The translations under genes were made by a program, and so were the position numbers. From CBDDBX01 sp965225955 (GTDB taxonomy: Bacteria; Acidobacteriota; Aminicenantia; UBA2199): a stretch of DNA of 64,000 bases. Under the pieces are notes generated by a model. It was not told where the DNA came from and ran no database searches. It saw only the letters and a list, made by a program, of their open reading frames with translations. The stretch lies in contig CBDDBX010000007.1 of assembly GCA_965225955.1 (NCBI GenBank), forward strand, positions 1 to 64,000. Direction: 5' to 3'. The number at the start of each line of letters is the position of its first letter. Position 1 is the first letter of the stretch. Shown here in pieces: positions 38,575 through 48,013 of the stretch.

Positions 38575-41456
38575 CTCTTGTCTTCTGTCAGAAGAGGAAG
38601 AACCTCATCAAAATGTTCTGAACTTCCTCTTATTACTGAATCTTTACCATAGACAACAGTAATACTGTTCTTCTCAAGTGTCCTGAAGGTTTCAGCATAT
38701 TCTTTTATTGTAGCCATATCTGCAGCCAGAAGTGCTTCCCTCTCGGTGCAGCTATCTTCAAAGTTCACTTTTTTAAAGAAGTTCTCAAGTGCTGCTTTCC
38801 CCTGTTCCTGAGGATTAAGATGTCTGTCAGTTTTTGCAATAGTACCTGTTTTAAATCGGGTTAATGCGGACTCAGATAGATTGAGTGTTTTCAGATAGTC
38901 CGGTATCCCTCTTATAGTTTCTACTGTCTGGTCCAGATTTGGATCTCTGTATGATGAGAAGGAGATAATACCAAATCGTTTTATTGAAGCTATCGCACCA
39001 TAAGCTCCACCATTTACTCTTATTTTGTGGTGCATGTAATCCCTGCCGATTATCTGGCTTAAGAGTGGAGATATGCCATCAAAGGTATATCCGTGTTTAA
39101 GGAAGTTGCAGCCTCTGAAAACATATTGAACCTGAGATGGGGCAGAGAGGGCAATATTTTTTAGCGATGGGGTCAATATAATATCTGATTTACCGTAGTC
39201 TCTTTCCGGCAGCCCATCTCTGAATTTTCCAAGAGAAGCTCTGATATCTGAACAGTCGCCGGAGGCACCTGTAATGAATGAGGTCAGGTTCTTTTTATTG
39301 ATTACCTGTTTCATTACTATTTTCAGTTTTTCAATATGAACCTCTGAATTACTGGTTATAGAGGCGTTAAACTTTTTAAGGAAATCGTAGAAACTGATAC
39401 CTTCAATAAGTTCTCTGAACATGAATGCTTTTCCAAGTTCTGCTTCGAAAATACCTGAAGCAATAGTATACCCCTGAGCTCTTATTAATGATTCATAACG
39501 TGAAAGAAGCCTTCCTGACAGTTCTCTGATTCTCTTTATATCTTTAAATACTGTTTTAAACAGAATCTCTTTAGTTATCTCGATGAACTTATCAAATTTC
39601 CCTGAGAATAATCGGGATGATACAGATAGAAAAGGGATGAAATTATCGGGGTCACTGGACATTGTGTAGATTCTTGTTGAGAAACTTATTCCACCTGTAT
39701 GTATGTTTATTTCTGAATCCAGTTCATCATATTTTTTTTTCTCTGTATCAAGTTCTCCCAGAAGTGTTGTGAGAAGTGAAAGGTATGGAACCAGTTCCCT
39801 GTTCAGAGAAGATGCATCGAACATAAGTTGTGGGTAAAGGAGACCTCCTGTAAAACTGTGATACTCAAGTTCTCTCTCATTTATAATTGCTGGTTTATAG
39901 AAATCCGGTTCTGATGGCAGATCCTTCAGTGAGAGCATGGGGATTTTTGCAAGATCCTCTTCTTTGTCCGGGGTGTTCTGATATTCAAGCAGATCTTTGT
40001 ACTCCTGCTGAAGTTGTCTGGCTTCATCTTCTGTTACAGGAGGTGAAGATTTACTTATAATTTCAGCGTCAACAGAAGGAGCAAGAACTACATCGCAACG
40101 ATGGTTGTTTTTAATAAGATACTTATCTATAAGTTCTTCAAAATATCTCTTCTCTTCTCTTATAGCAGCTATTCTTTCTGCAAACTCCAGACCTTCAAAA
40201 GGATTGTCAAAGTAGTACCACCCTGAGAGAACAGAGTAGCAGTACTCAATAGCTTTTGGAAAACTCCCGCTTTCCCCCTCTCTCAGATCAAATTCGTACC
40301 TGTTTATAACTCCTTCTACTGCAAGAGGATCAAAACCATTCTTAACAATATCTTCAAGGGTTTTCTGTATAGTATCTCTGAAGAGGGCGCTTTTTTCTTC
40401 AGAGCTGTTTTTCATGACAATGTTAACAACAGATTGTTTCAGATGTGAGAAAGATGTATATGTATCTTCTCCGCATCCGGCTTCAATAAGAGCTTTTCTG
40501 AGAGGTGAAGAGGGAAGATTGCTTAACAAAGTGGTAAGCATATCCAGCCCCATAACATCTTCAGGAGGGATATTACAGACCCAGGATGAAGAGAGGGTTG
40601 TCTTGTTAACCGGATTCTCTTCAGGGGATATCGGGTATTCCCCCTGAACTTCTACAGGAGTGCTTATTGGAGGTTCCAATGGAATCTCAACGGGATCTGT
40701 TACTATCTGTTTCTCAAATTTACTGAGATAGTTGGTGTGTATAAATTCCAGCTCCTGTTCGAGCTCCCCGTTTCCATACAGATAAATCATACTGTTGGAA
40801 GGATGGTAGTATCTTTTATGAAAGTTGAGAAAATCTTCCTCTTTTAGTTCAGTAATAGCTTCAGGATATCCACCTGATACTGTTCCGTATGTAGTTGTTG
40901 GAAACAGAGCTTTGTAAATGTAGCGGGAGTGAAGGGTAGCGGGGGATGAAAAGGCACCTTTCATTTCGCTGTAAACAACTCCATTATATTCCGGGGTGTT
41001 GTTCTGGTCAAAAGAGGTGTGCCAGCCTTCCTGCCTGAATATCATTGGGTTCTTATGTATCATAGGATTAAAAACCGCATCCAGATATACATCCATCAGA
41101 TTAAAGAAGTCTTTTCTGTTTTTACTGGCAACAGGATACATAGTTCTGTCTTTCCCTGTTAAGGCATTGAGGAAAGTGTTGAGTGAACCCTGCATCAGAG
41201 TTGCAAAGGGGCTTTTTACCGGAAATTTTTCTGAACCATTTAATACTGAGTGTTCAAGAATGTGTGGGATTCCTGAATCATCCTGAGGGGTGGTCTTAAA
41301 AGTTATGCAGAAGGTGTTATTACTATCTTCTGTAACTACCTTAAAAAGTGTTGCACCGGATGCTGTATGTTTTAACAGAATTCCATCAGCATTTATTTCA
41401 GGAACTCTCTTCTGTTCTATAAATTCAAATCCATATCTATTGTATTCTTTTTTCAC
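38571..41456 (-). CDS. M16C family metalloprotease (presequence-protease-like)
   Basis: 961-residue zinc protease of the M16C (PreP/Cym1, insulinase-like) subfamily. The inverted zinc motif H-ILE-H is at residues 65-69 in GIPHILEHSVLNGSEKFPVKSPF, followed by LNALTGKDRTMYPVAS. Both halves of the clam-shell are present, as in the single-chain M16C enzymes of about 960-1000 aa. They degrade short peptides such as signal sequences. No signal peptide is seen, so it is cytoplasmic. The start is a GTG at 41456 with AGGAG 5 bases upstream. Overlaps the Smr gene by 4 bases. Confidence 0.92.
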   Translation of the reverse strand: MKKEYNRYGFEFIEQKRVPEINADGILLKHTASGATLFKVVTEDSNNTFCITFKTTPQDDSGIPHILEHSVLNGSEKFPVKSPFATLMQGSLNTFLNALTGKDRTMYPVASKNRKDFFNLMDVYLDAVFNPMIHKNPMIFRQEGWHTSFDQNNTPEYNGVVYSEMKGAFSSPATLHSRYIYKALFPTTTYGTVSGGYPEAITELKEEDFLNFHKRYYHPSNSMIYLYGNGELEQELEFIHTNYLSKFEKQIVTDPVEIPLEPPISTPVEVQGEYPISPEENPVNKTTLSSSWVCNIPPEDVMGLDMLTTLLSNLPSSPLRKALIEAGCGEDTYTSFSHLKQSVVNIVMKNSSEEKSALFRDTIQKTLEDIVKNGFDPLAVEGVINRYEFDLREGESGSFPKAIEYCYSVLSGWYYFDNPFEGLEFAERIAAIREEKRYFEELIDKYLIKNNHRCDVVLAPSVDAEIISKSSPPVTEDEARQLQQEYKDLLEYQNTPDKEEDLAKIPMLSLKDLPSEPDFYKPAIINERELEYHSFTGGLLYPQLMFDASSLNRELVPYLSLLTTLLGELDTEKKKYDELDSEINIHTGGISFSTRIYTMSSDPDNFIPFLSVSSRLFSGKFDKFIEITKEILFKTVFKDIKRIRELSGRLLSRYESLIRAQGYTIASGIFEAELGKAFMFRELIEGISFYDFLKKFNASITSNSEVHIEKLKIVMKQVINKKNLTSFITGASGDCSDIRASLGKFRDGLPERDYGKSDIILTPSLKNIALSAPSQVQYVFRGCNFLKHGYTFDGISPLLSQIIGRDYMHHKIRVNGGAYGAIASIKRFGIISFSSYRDPNLDQTVETIRGIPDYLKTLNLSESALTRFKTGTIAKTDRHLNPQEQGKAALENFFKKVNFEDSCTEREALLAADMATIKEYAETFRTLEKNSITVVYGKDSVIRGSSEHFDEVLPLLTEDKR

Positions 41457-41550
41457 TTTATCTCCTGATATACATTTTAAATAATTTTATCATAATGAGT
41501 GTTTTTTTCTTCAGGTTTATATAGAATATTTCAATTGCAGGAGGGTAATA

Positions 41551-41868
41551 ATGGATAAATTCGTAGAGATAGTTACTACAGGAGATTCAGAAGAGGAACT
41601 CAGAAAAATAGGATATGAACTGGTAGAATCTGGGATAGCAGCATGTGTCCAGATTTCAGGACCGTTAAAGAGTATCTATACATGGGAAGGTAAAGTTGAA
41701 GAGACTAATGAGTGGGAGTGCCGTATAAAGAGTTCAGCGGCTCTGGCAGATAAGGTAGGTATGAAAATACAGGAACTGCACTCTTATGAAGTTCCACAGA
41801 TTATAGTACTTCCAGTACTTGGTGGGAGTGAAGAGTATATGAAGTGGGTTGAAGAATCTTTGAGTTAA
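41551..41868 (+). CDS. cutA: divalent cation tolerance protein CutA
   Basis: 105-residue CutA1 trimer protein. Signatures are VTTGDSEEELRKIGYELVESGIAACVQI, the central IYTWEGKVEE and the end HSYEVPQIIVLPVLGGSEEYMKWVEES. Historically linked to copper tolerance in E. coli, though the molecular function of the family is unsettled. AGGAGGG precedes the ATG. It is monocistronic, divergent from the M16C gene and convergent with the lipoprotein gene. Confidence 0.95.
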   Translation: MDKFVEIVTTGDSEEELRKIGYELVESGIAACVQISGPLKSIYTWEGKVEETNEWECRIKSSAALADKVGMKIQELHSYEVPQIIVLPVLGGSEEYMKWVEESLS

Positions 41869-41888
41869 GCTGTTTTTAAAAGAGCAGG

Positions 41889-41911
41889 AGGGCAGATGGA
41901 TGATCTGCCCT
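41889..41911. terminator. bidirectional hairpin between cutA and the lipoprotein gene
   Basis: 9-bp stem AGGGCAGAT / ATCTGCCCT around a GGATG loop in the 54-base convergent gap. Confidence 0.65.
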
Positions 41912-41922
41912 TCAGGTTATTA

Positions 41923-42543
41923 CTATTTTCTCAGATGTTTGTAGTTTTTCTTGATTAATCTCAGGAACCAGGTATATTTTCTCTGCATTCTGTCCAGTAG
42001 ATTCTTCTTCTGCTGATCTGACATCTTCACAGGTTTACCTGCCGGAGCTGCGAAATCCAGAACTCCATCTGCTTCAGTATCACTTATTACATACTTTCCG
42101 CCTTTTGGAGTTTTTACCACCATGTCGATGTTGTTGAGAGGGATGTTTTTCATCTCCTGTTTGATTCTTGGATCATTCTCAATAGCTCTGGCTGCAGTAT
42201 TGTAGTTAACAGTTACCCAGTAGTTTTTTTCATTCATTGGGAGTGAGTATGTGTCATAGAACATATCTGAACCCATAGCCTGAACATTGCCTGAGCCACC
42301 TGCATTTTTAAGTTTGCTGTATGGTGTATATCTTTTAGTTAGTTTGCCGTAATGTTTTATAACTTTGAATGCTTTAAAAATATTGGGATCTTTAGGAACA
42401 TCTGGTCTGTAGGACTCAATCGCTGGTGGAGCTGCCGGTTTTGGTGCCGGTGCCGGTTCTGTTGCTGGTTTTTTGCTTCCGCCACAGTTTACCATGTTGA
42501 GAGCGATAACAAGTGCTGCTAAGGAAATTAAAAGTTTTTTCAT
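41923..42543 (-). CDS. lipoprotein of unknown function
   Basis: 206 aa with a type II signal peptide; the lipobox VNC places the lipidated Cys at residue 20, followed by GGSKK and a proline/alanine-rich linker (PAPAPKPAAPP). The remaining 160 residues have no motif I recognise; the end is very basic (RLIKKNYKHLRK). AAGGAG precedes the ATG. An envelope location is well supported, the function not at all. Confidence 0.7.
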   Translation of the reverse strand: MKKLLISLAALVIALNMVNCGGSKKPATEPAPAPKPAAPPAIESYRPDVPKDPNIFKAFKVIKHYGKLTKRYTPYSKLKNAGGSGNVQAMGSDMFYDTYSLPMNEKNYWVTVNYNTAARAIENDPRIKQEMKNIPLNNIDMVVKTPKGGKYVISDTEADGVLDFAAPAGKPVKMSDQQKKNLLDRMQRKYTWFLRLIKKNYKHLRK

Positions 42544-42731
42544 TGGATCTCCTTGAATTTGCTGATTTCTTTATGGATGAATGATAGCAGAGGAGCTTAT
42601 TAAAATCAATTATATGAACTTAATAAGTTTAAGGTTAATAAATAAAAATAGTGAAAAAAATTTTTTACATGGTAACATTAATTTGTAATGTAAATTTACA
42701 ATCTGCATTTGGTTTAATTATGGAGGCTGAC

Positions 42732-44579
42732 ATGTTTGGCAAAATCTATTCGAAACAGAGGTTTGTGGGGAAATTTTTACTTGTGCTTATGCCTTTTCTG
42801 GTTTTATCGTTATTAATCAGTATGTTTGCCAGTATCTCTTTCTCATCAGATGTGATTGAGCAGGAGGTGCTTAAAAATCTTACTGCGATTAATCACTCTT
42901 TTGGAATACGGATTCAGGGGCTATTTAAGGAACTGGATCATTTAATGATGGCATTCATCAGTAGTGGTAATGCTGATAACCAGGAAGAACAGACTAAGTT
43001 TACTGGAATGTATGAGTTCATTAAGGGGATCAACGTGAGAGATGCTTCGGGCAATATAGCCATCTCTTCAGGTCATGGAATCAGTGCATCCTATTCACCG
43101 CCCTCTTCAGGGAGTACACTTTTTCATGGTGAACTTTTCAGAGGTGGAAGCGGGGAAATCTATCTTCCTGTTTACAAAAAAATGTCTGATGGCAGAATTC
43201 TGGAGTTTATTTTCAGCTGGGACTACTTTCTTGTAAACTATCTGGATAAGGTGGAGGTTGGTGAAACCGGATATGCCTATCTGTGTAATAACAGAGGTAT
43301 TATTCAGGGGCATCCTGCGAGGGATAACATTCTTAAACTGGATATCAGCGGTTATGATTTCGGTAAAGAGATTCTTAACGGAGCTCAGAAGGGTTATGTT
43401 GACTATGTATGGAAAGGGGATCCTAAGTGGGCAATATATGAACCTGATAAGTTTACCGGCTGGTTCGTTGTAACCGGGGTTAATAAAGCTGAAGTTCTTG
43501 GCGGGTTGAGCAGGGTTAGAAATATGGGCTGGATTCTGGCCATAGGTTTCTCGCTGCTTTTTGTTGTTATTGTACTGCTTGTTACAAAATTTACACTTAA
43601 ACCCCTTAAAATGTTTTCAGAGAAATTCAGTATTATAGGGCAGGGAGACCTTACAGAAAAGGTTAACTATAGTGCTGAAGATGAACTCGGAGATCTTGCA
43701 GGGGATTTTAATGACTTTATCGATAAGATAAAGGTGCTTGTTAATGTTGTTAAGAACAGTGCAGAGTCTGTTAGCGCTGCTTCTGTGGAGATCTCATCCT
43801 CTGCAGAAGAGCTGGCTGTAACATCTGATTCACAGAGTTCTCAGGCTCAGGCAGTAGCTGCTTCAGCAACTCAGCTGGCCTCTACTTCACAGGGAATTGC
43901 AGAATCTGTTGATCAGGCTCAGGAACTGGCAGGAACAGCAATGGAAGTAGTTAGCGAAGTTGAGGATTCTGTTAAGGGAGTTATCTCTTCTCTGGAAACA
44001 ATTAAAAGCACTACTGACAGAGTCGGAGCTGGTATTGAGGAGTTGAGTAAGTCTGCAGATAAGATCGGGGATATAGTTAATGTTATTAACGATGTTTCAG
44101 ATCAGACCAACCTTCTTGCTCTGAATGCTGCTATTGAGGCTGCAAGAGCCGGAGAAGCAGGAAGAGGCTTTGCAGTTGTTGCTGATGAAGTAAGAAAGCT
44201 TGCTGAAAAGACAGCATTTGCAACCAGGGAGATTCAGGGAATTGTTAATTCACTTCAGAATGAGGTCGTTGAGTCAAAATCCAGTATGGATGAGGCCCGT
44301 AAAGAGGTTGCCGGTGGAGTCGAAGAGGGACGCCGTTCAATAAAGGTTCTGAGTCGGATTGTTGATGCCAATACTGAGATTCAGGGGCACACTGAAGGCG
44401 TTGCGGATTCTATAAAAGAGGAGAATCATGCTATCGAAGAGATTGGCATGAATATTAATGGAGTGTCTGAAGGTTTGCAGGAATCTGTTGTTGCTGTGCG
44501 TGAAGTTGCACAGACAGCTGATAATCTGGCCAAAGATTCAGAAGATCTTAAAGATCAGATAGAAAAATTTAAAACCTGA
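42732..44579 (+). CDS. methyl-accepting chemotaxis protein
   Basis: 615 aa. A membrane helix (about 13-35), a periplasmic Cache-like sensor (about 36-255, with GYAYLCNNRGIIQGHP and a W-x-V-x-GV motif) and a second helix lead into a HAMP domain (TLKPLKMFSEKFSIIGQGDLTEKV). The signalling coiled coil has the hairpin tip DQTNLLALNAAIEAARAGEAGRGFAVVADEVRKLAE. The frame is open to 42651, but GGAGG in ATGGAGGCTGAC positions the start at 42732. No other chemotaxis gene is nearby. Ligand unknown; the Cache fold suggests a small organic molecule. Confidence 0.93.
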   Translation: MFGKIYSKQRFVGKFLLVLMPFLVLSLLISMFASISFSSDVIEQEVLKNLTAINHSFGIRIQGLFKELDHLMMAFISSGNADNQEEQTKFTGMYEFIKGINVRDASGNIAISSGHGISASYSPPSSGSTLFHGELFRGGSGEIYLPVYKKMSDGRILEFIFSWDYFLVNYLDKVEVGETGYAYLCNNRGIIQGHPARDNILKLDISGYDFGKEILNGAQKGYVDYVWKGDPKWAIYEPDKFTGWFVVTGVNKAEVLGGLSRVRNMGWILAIGFSLLFVVIVLLVTKFTLKPLKMFSEKFSIIGQGDLTEKVNYSAEDELGDLAGDFNDFIDKIKVLVNVVKNSAESVSAASVEISSSAEELAVTSDSQSSQAQAVAASATQLASTSQGIAESVDQAQELAGTAMEVVSEVEDSVKGVISSLETIKSTTDRVGAGIEELSKSADKIGDIVNVINDVSDQTNLLALNAAIEAARAGEAGRGFAVVADEVRKLAEKTAFATREIQGIVNSLQNEVVESKSSMDEARKEVAGGVEEGRRSIKVLSRIVDANTEIQGHTEGVADSIKEENHAIEEIGMNINGVSEGLQESVVAVREVAQTADNLAKDSEDLKDQIEKFKT

Positions 44580-44655
44580 TATTTATAAGAGTATTGCCGG
44601 AGTGCTTCTTCATTGACAGAGAGGTAGCTCCGGTGTTAATATTTAATAGTTGAGT

Positions 44656-44731
44656 GCACCTGTAGCTCAGAGGATAGAGCACAGGATTCCTAATCCTGGT
44701 GTCGCATGTTCGAATCATGCCAGGTGCGCCA
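44656..44731 (+). tRNA. tRNA-Arg (CCT)
   Basis: 76 nt. Acceptor GCACCTG (44656-44662) pairs with CAGGTGC (44721-44727); discriminator G and an encoded CCA end at 44729-44731. Anticodon CCT. GTTCGAATC T arm. Unlike the two tRNAs at 27.4-27.6 kb it encodes CCA. A 12-base piece of it (ATCCTGGTGTCG) recurs at 44766-44777. Confidence 0.95.
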
Positions 44732-44823
44732 TTATCACAGCGTTTCCGTAGTTTTCCACAAAAAGATCCTGGTGTCGTGTGCAAATTTTGTGCAACTGCT
44801 TCAATATTATTTCCCAGAAAACT

Positions 44824-44845
44824 AACGCCAATACGCGCGAATAAA
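44824..44845 (+). repeat. dispersed 22-base intergenic repeat, copy 2
   Basis: Begins AACGCCAATACGCGCG and continues AATAAA; one mismatch to the copy at 4403-4424. Confidence 0.6.
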
Positions 44846-44869
44846 CAGGTAATACCTGACTGTCACTGA

Positions 44870-45060
44870 CTAACACGGACCGGCACAGACTAACACTGTT
44901 TAATCAATTTAACCCGATCTGAACAGTTCGCAAGGTTAGATTTGTGTGTACGATATTTTTTAATAATATTCTAGCCAGCTTCAGCTAGTAGTAGAGATGC
45001 ATAATTGCGTTTTTTAATTATTCATATTTGTCAGTGCTGGTTGGTGAGAGTCCGTGTTAG
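44870..45060. repeat. inverted-repeat bounded intergenic element
   Basis: Perfect 11-base inverted repeats CTAACACGGAC (44870-44880) and GTCCGTGTTAG (45050-45060) bound 191 bases of AT-rich sequence. It is related in its ends to the element at 18675-18790. Confidence 0.5.
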
Positions 45061-45104
45061 CCTGAGGGAATTGGTTTTGAAGGGGAGGGTTGCTTTTTTT
45101 GAGT

Positions 45105-45130
45105 AAAAAAAAGGCGCTCCGAAGAGCGCC
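45105..45130 (-). terminator. terminator of the large TonB-dependent receptor gene
   Basis: Minus strand: GGCGCTC-TTCG-GAGCGCC, a 7-bp GC-rich stem closed by a UUCG tetraloop, followed by eight T. A textbook intrinsic terminator 36 bases after the stop. Confidence 0.92.
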
Positions 45131-45166
45131 TCTGTAAAATATTTAAGGTCTTAATTAGGTTTCTAA

Positions 45167-48013
45167 TTAAAATTCAATTTTAGCACCGAATCTTACGGTT
45201 CTTGGACTCATGATGTCTCTAACTTCACCAAATTTGTATAGTCCGTTGTCAGTTGAACTGTCCCAAAGATTGATTGCAGTTGATGAATTCAGTACGTTGA
45301 AGATGTCAGCAAACACTTTGAAAGTGAACTTGTCAAGTCTGAAAGCTTTTTCCAGTCTCAGGTCAAGTTTTGCAACAGTAGGTTCGCGACGTGATCCTCT
45401 CTGTTCAGCATAGATTTCAGTTTTACCCTGGTTCAGGTCAAGATCAAGCTGATCTGATCTAACAGTTCTTGTGTATCTGTTACCTGAGTATACGATGAAT
45501 TTTGCGCCAATATTAACTCCCCATGGACCTTTTACAAGACCGATAAGTTTGAAGTAGTGACGTCTTTCATTTTCCAGAGGACCAACAGCATTAACGTGAG
45601 CGTTTGGACCATCAAAGTAACCAGTGATACTGTTTGTTTCACTGAAACTTGTGCCTACGAGACCTTCGTTCTTTGAGTAAACGTATGAAGCAGACAGAGA
45701 GTATCCATCTGAGAATCTTTTGTTAATAGTCAGCTCAAATCCTTTGTAGTCTCTTTTAGCTGCATCAGGGTTAAGTGTGTAATATACACTCTCAACTGAT
45801 GTGTCGATTTTGTTCCAGAAAGTAACTTCTTTACCTGTGTATGGGTCTACAACGCTAACCTGCTCGTAGTTTTTCCATTCCAGTTCACCTGTACTGAGAA
45901 ACTTGTCCATGTTCAGAGCTGAAGCATTAACATCTTCCAGCATCTTTCTTGCCCATTTTCTGATGAAACGTGCACTTACTGACCAGTCTTCGAAAAGCTC
46001 TCTCTCAATTGAGATAGTCATTTCGTCAGTATATGGAGTTACCATTGAGGTGTTTCCATAGTTTGTTGCTGCAGGTGTTGGACGTGAACCACCTTTGTAG
46101 CTTGTAATAAGCCCTGTTGATGGATCAAATGCGCCGTAGTAGCTTGAACCTTTGTTTGGGTTCATTGAGCTGATGTTCTGCAGCATAAGTGAGCTGTAGT
46201 ATCTGCCGAAAGTACCCTTTACAAGAGTTGTACCATCTGAGAAGATGTCATAGATAACACCGATTCTTGGTGAAATATCGTTCCATTTAACAACAGTCAT
46301 ATCTTTTTCAACTTCTACGTTGAAAGGTCTGTCCTGACCGTAGAACTGCTGGGCAAAGTACTGAGTACCTGTGCCGGTAGCCTGTTTAGGAATAATACCT
46401 CTCTGGAAATCAGCTCTGACACCAAGATTAAGAGTCAGGTTGTTTGATACATTCCATGTGTCCTGAACAAAGATACCAATTTTGGTCATCTCTCTCTTAC
46501 TCTTATAGTCTCTTGCTGAATATGCTCTGTAAGGTTTCAGGTTATCATCAGTACCTGTATATCTGTACTGATAGATTTTGTAACCTGGGTTTGAAGGATC
46601 GTCCATTCCTGTGTATACAAGATCTCTGATCGCTTCGTTTGCTTCATAAGTTGCACCAAACTTCATTTCGTGCTGACCCATCAGATCGTCAATAAACAGT
46701 GTACCATCAACTTTGAAGTTAGCACGGTTTCTGTCATTGTAGTCTGAGTAGCCATAACTTCCACTGTAACGTCTCAGTGTGTAGTTGTAGATTCTTGGAT
46801 CATTACTCTTTGTAACCATGTCAAAGCCTTTGCGAACAATACCGGCTTTAACATTCATGAAGAAGTTGCTTCCGAAAGTGTGTGACCACTGTGCGTTGAA
46901 AACGTGACCAGGAGTCTTCTGAACTCTTGTAAAGTCTTCAGTTGTAGTTGAACTGGCACCACGGTGGTTCAGTTTACGTTCTGTAAACTGGTAAGAAACA
47001 TAAACCTTATCGTTCTGTGTTGGCTGATAAGTAAGTTTCAGATATGGATAGTACTTCTTTGTGTCATATGGAGTCTGAGAAGCTTCAGTTCCTTTTGGTC
47101 TCCATGGATAACCTGAAACATAGCTTTCACTTTCCTGATATGACATACTGGCAAAGAACCAGAGTTTGCTTTTGATAATAGCACCACCAAGTGTTGCACC
47201 GGCTTCAAGGTCATATTTGTTACCTGAAACACCTTCTGCTTCCAGTGGAGTACCCTTTGTGTTGTCTCCTCTGAATTTTTCATGCTCATAGTATGCACTA
47301 ACAGAACCGCTTAGTCTGTCGCCACCTGATTTGGTAACAACATTAACAACAGCACCAGTAGCACTGCCATATTCAGCTGAGATACCACCAGCCTGAACTG
47401 AAACCTCTTCCATAATGTCAGAACTCATGAAAACACCCTGAGTACCAACAGTTGGGTCGTTGAGGTTAACGCCATCGATGTTATATGTATTTTCTCTTGT
47501 TGAGCTACCGTGAGCTTCAGAGCCTGATACACCTGGAGCCATAGCAAAGAAACTTGCAACACTTCTTCCACTTGGAACAGAGTTGATTGTTTCATTACTG
47601 ATGTTTGAGGTTTTAGCTGTGCTCTGTCTGTCTACAGTTGGAGCCTGGCCTGTGATGATAATGTTTTCTTCGATCTTACCCATTGACATATTAATGTCAA
47701 GAGTAGATGTTTTACTAACATTTACAACGATGCCTTCTCTAACAACTGTCTGCATACCTTCCAGTGTATATTCTACTTTATATACACCAGGAGCAAGACC
47801 CAGAAAACGGTATTTACCATTTTCATTGGTTACAGATATCATCTCTTTAATAACCATTGAAGGTGAAGAGATTTTAACTGTTACGCCTGGTAGAAGTGAT
47901 CCATCCGCTGTGGACACTTTACCATTAATCTGCCCTGTCTGACCAGTTTGCGCTGCAAGAAAACCGGTTAGAAGAAGGGCTAAGATAATAAACTTAAGTG
48001 CTTTGTTTTTCAA
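45167..48013 (-). CDS. TonB-dependent receptor with carboxypeptidase-regulatory-like domain (Oar-like)
   Basis: 948 aa. Signal peptide (about residues 1-22, ending FLAAQ), a carboxypeptidase-regulatory-like domain (INGKVSTADGSLLPGVTVKI to about 105), a plug (NVPSGRSVASFF-like region, YNIDGVNLNDPT, AEYGSATGAVVNVVTKSGG) and a 22-strand-type barrel ending in VRFGAKIEF. These import or bind large substrates such as peptides, glycans or siderophores. The frame is open to 48124, but GGAGG 6 bases before the TTG at 48013 and the signal peptide that follows fix the start. A perfect CGATAAT-TG-ATTATCG palindrome lies 154 bases upstream. Confidence 0.9.
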   Translation of the reverse strand: MKNKALKFIILALLLTGFLAAQTGQTGQINGKVSTADGSLLPGVTVKISSPSMVIKEMISVTNENGKYRFLGLAPGVYKVEYTLEGMQTVVREGIVVNVSKTSTLDINMSMGKIEENIIITGQAPTVDRQSTAKTSNISNETINSVPSGRSVASFFAMAPGVSGSEAHGSSTRENTYNIDGVNLNDPTVGTQGVFMSSDIMEEVSVQAGGISAEYGSATGAVVNVVTKSGGDRLSGSVSAYYEHEKFRGDNTKGTPLEAEGVSGNKYDLEAGATLGGAIIKSKLWFFASMSYQESESYVSGYPWRPKGTEASQTPYDTKKYYPYLKLTYQPTQNDKVYVSYQFTERKLNHRGASSTTTEDFTRVQKTPGHVFNAQWSHTFGSNFFMNVKAGIVRKGFDMVTKSNDPRIYNYTLRRYSGSYGYSDYNDRNRANFKVDGTLFIDDLMGQHEMKFGATYEANEAIRDLVYTGMDDPSNPGYKIYQYRYTGTDDNLKPYRAYSARDYKSKREMTKIGIFVQDTWNVSNNLTLNLGVRADFQRGIIPKQATGTGTQYFAQQFYGQDRPFNVEVEKDMTVVKWNDISPRIGVIYDIFSDGTTLVKGTFGRYYSSLMLQNISSMNPNKGSSYYGAFDPSTGLITSYKGGSRPTPAATNYGNTSMVTPYTDEMTISIERELFEDWSVSARFIRKWARKMLEDVNASALNMDKFLSTGELEWKNYEQVSVVDPYTGKEVTFWNKIDTSVESVYYTLNPDAAKRDYKGFELTINKRFSDGYSLSASYVYSKNEGLVGTSFSETNSITGYFDGPNAHVNAVGPLENERRHYFKLIGLVKGPWGVNIGAKFIVYSGNRYTRTVRSDQLDLDLNQGKTEIYAEQRGSRREPTVAKLDLRLEKAFRLDKFTFKVFADIFNVLNSSTAINLWDSSTDNGLYKFGEVRDIMSPRTVRFGAKIEF

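Larger units (their letters stand above)
44732..45102. other. repeat-rich spacer downstream of tRNA-Arg
   Basis: No gene. It contains the partial tRNA duplication at 44766-44777, the 22-base repeat at 44824-44845 (also at 4403), and CTAACACGGAC (44870-44880) facing a perfect inverted copy at 45050-45060, with CACTGAC/GTCAGTG copies nearby. Such a layout beside a tRNA gene is often left by mobile elements, but no integrase is present. Confidence 0.5.

Noticed and set aside
44569..44784. 71-codon minus-strand frame over tRNA-Arg
   Set aside because: Antisense to the tRNA; the GMIRTCDTRIRNPVLYPLSY stretch is a known artefact of translating tRNA complements.
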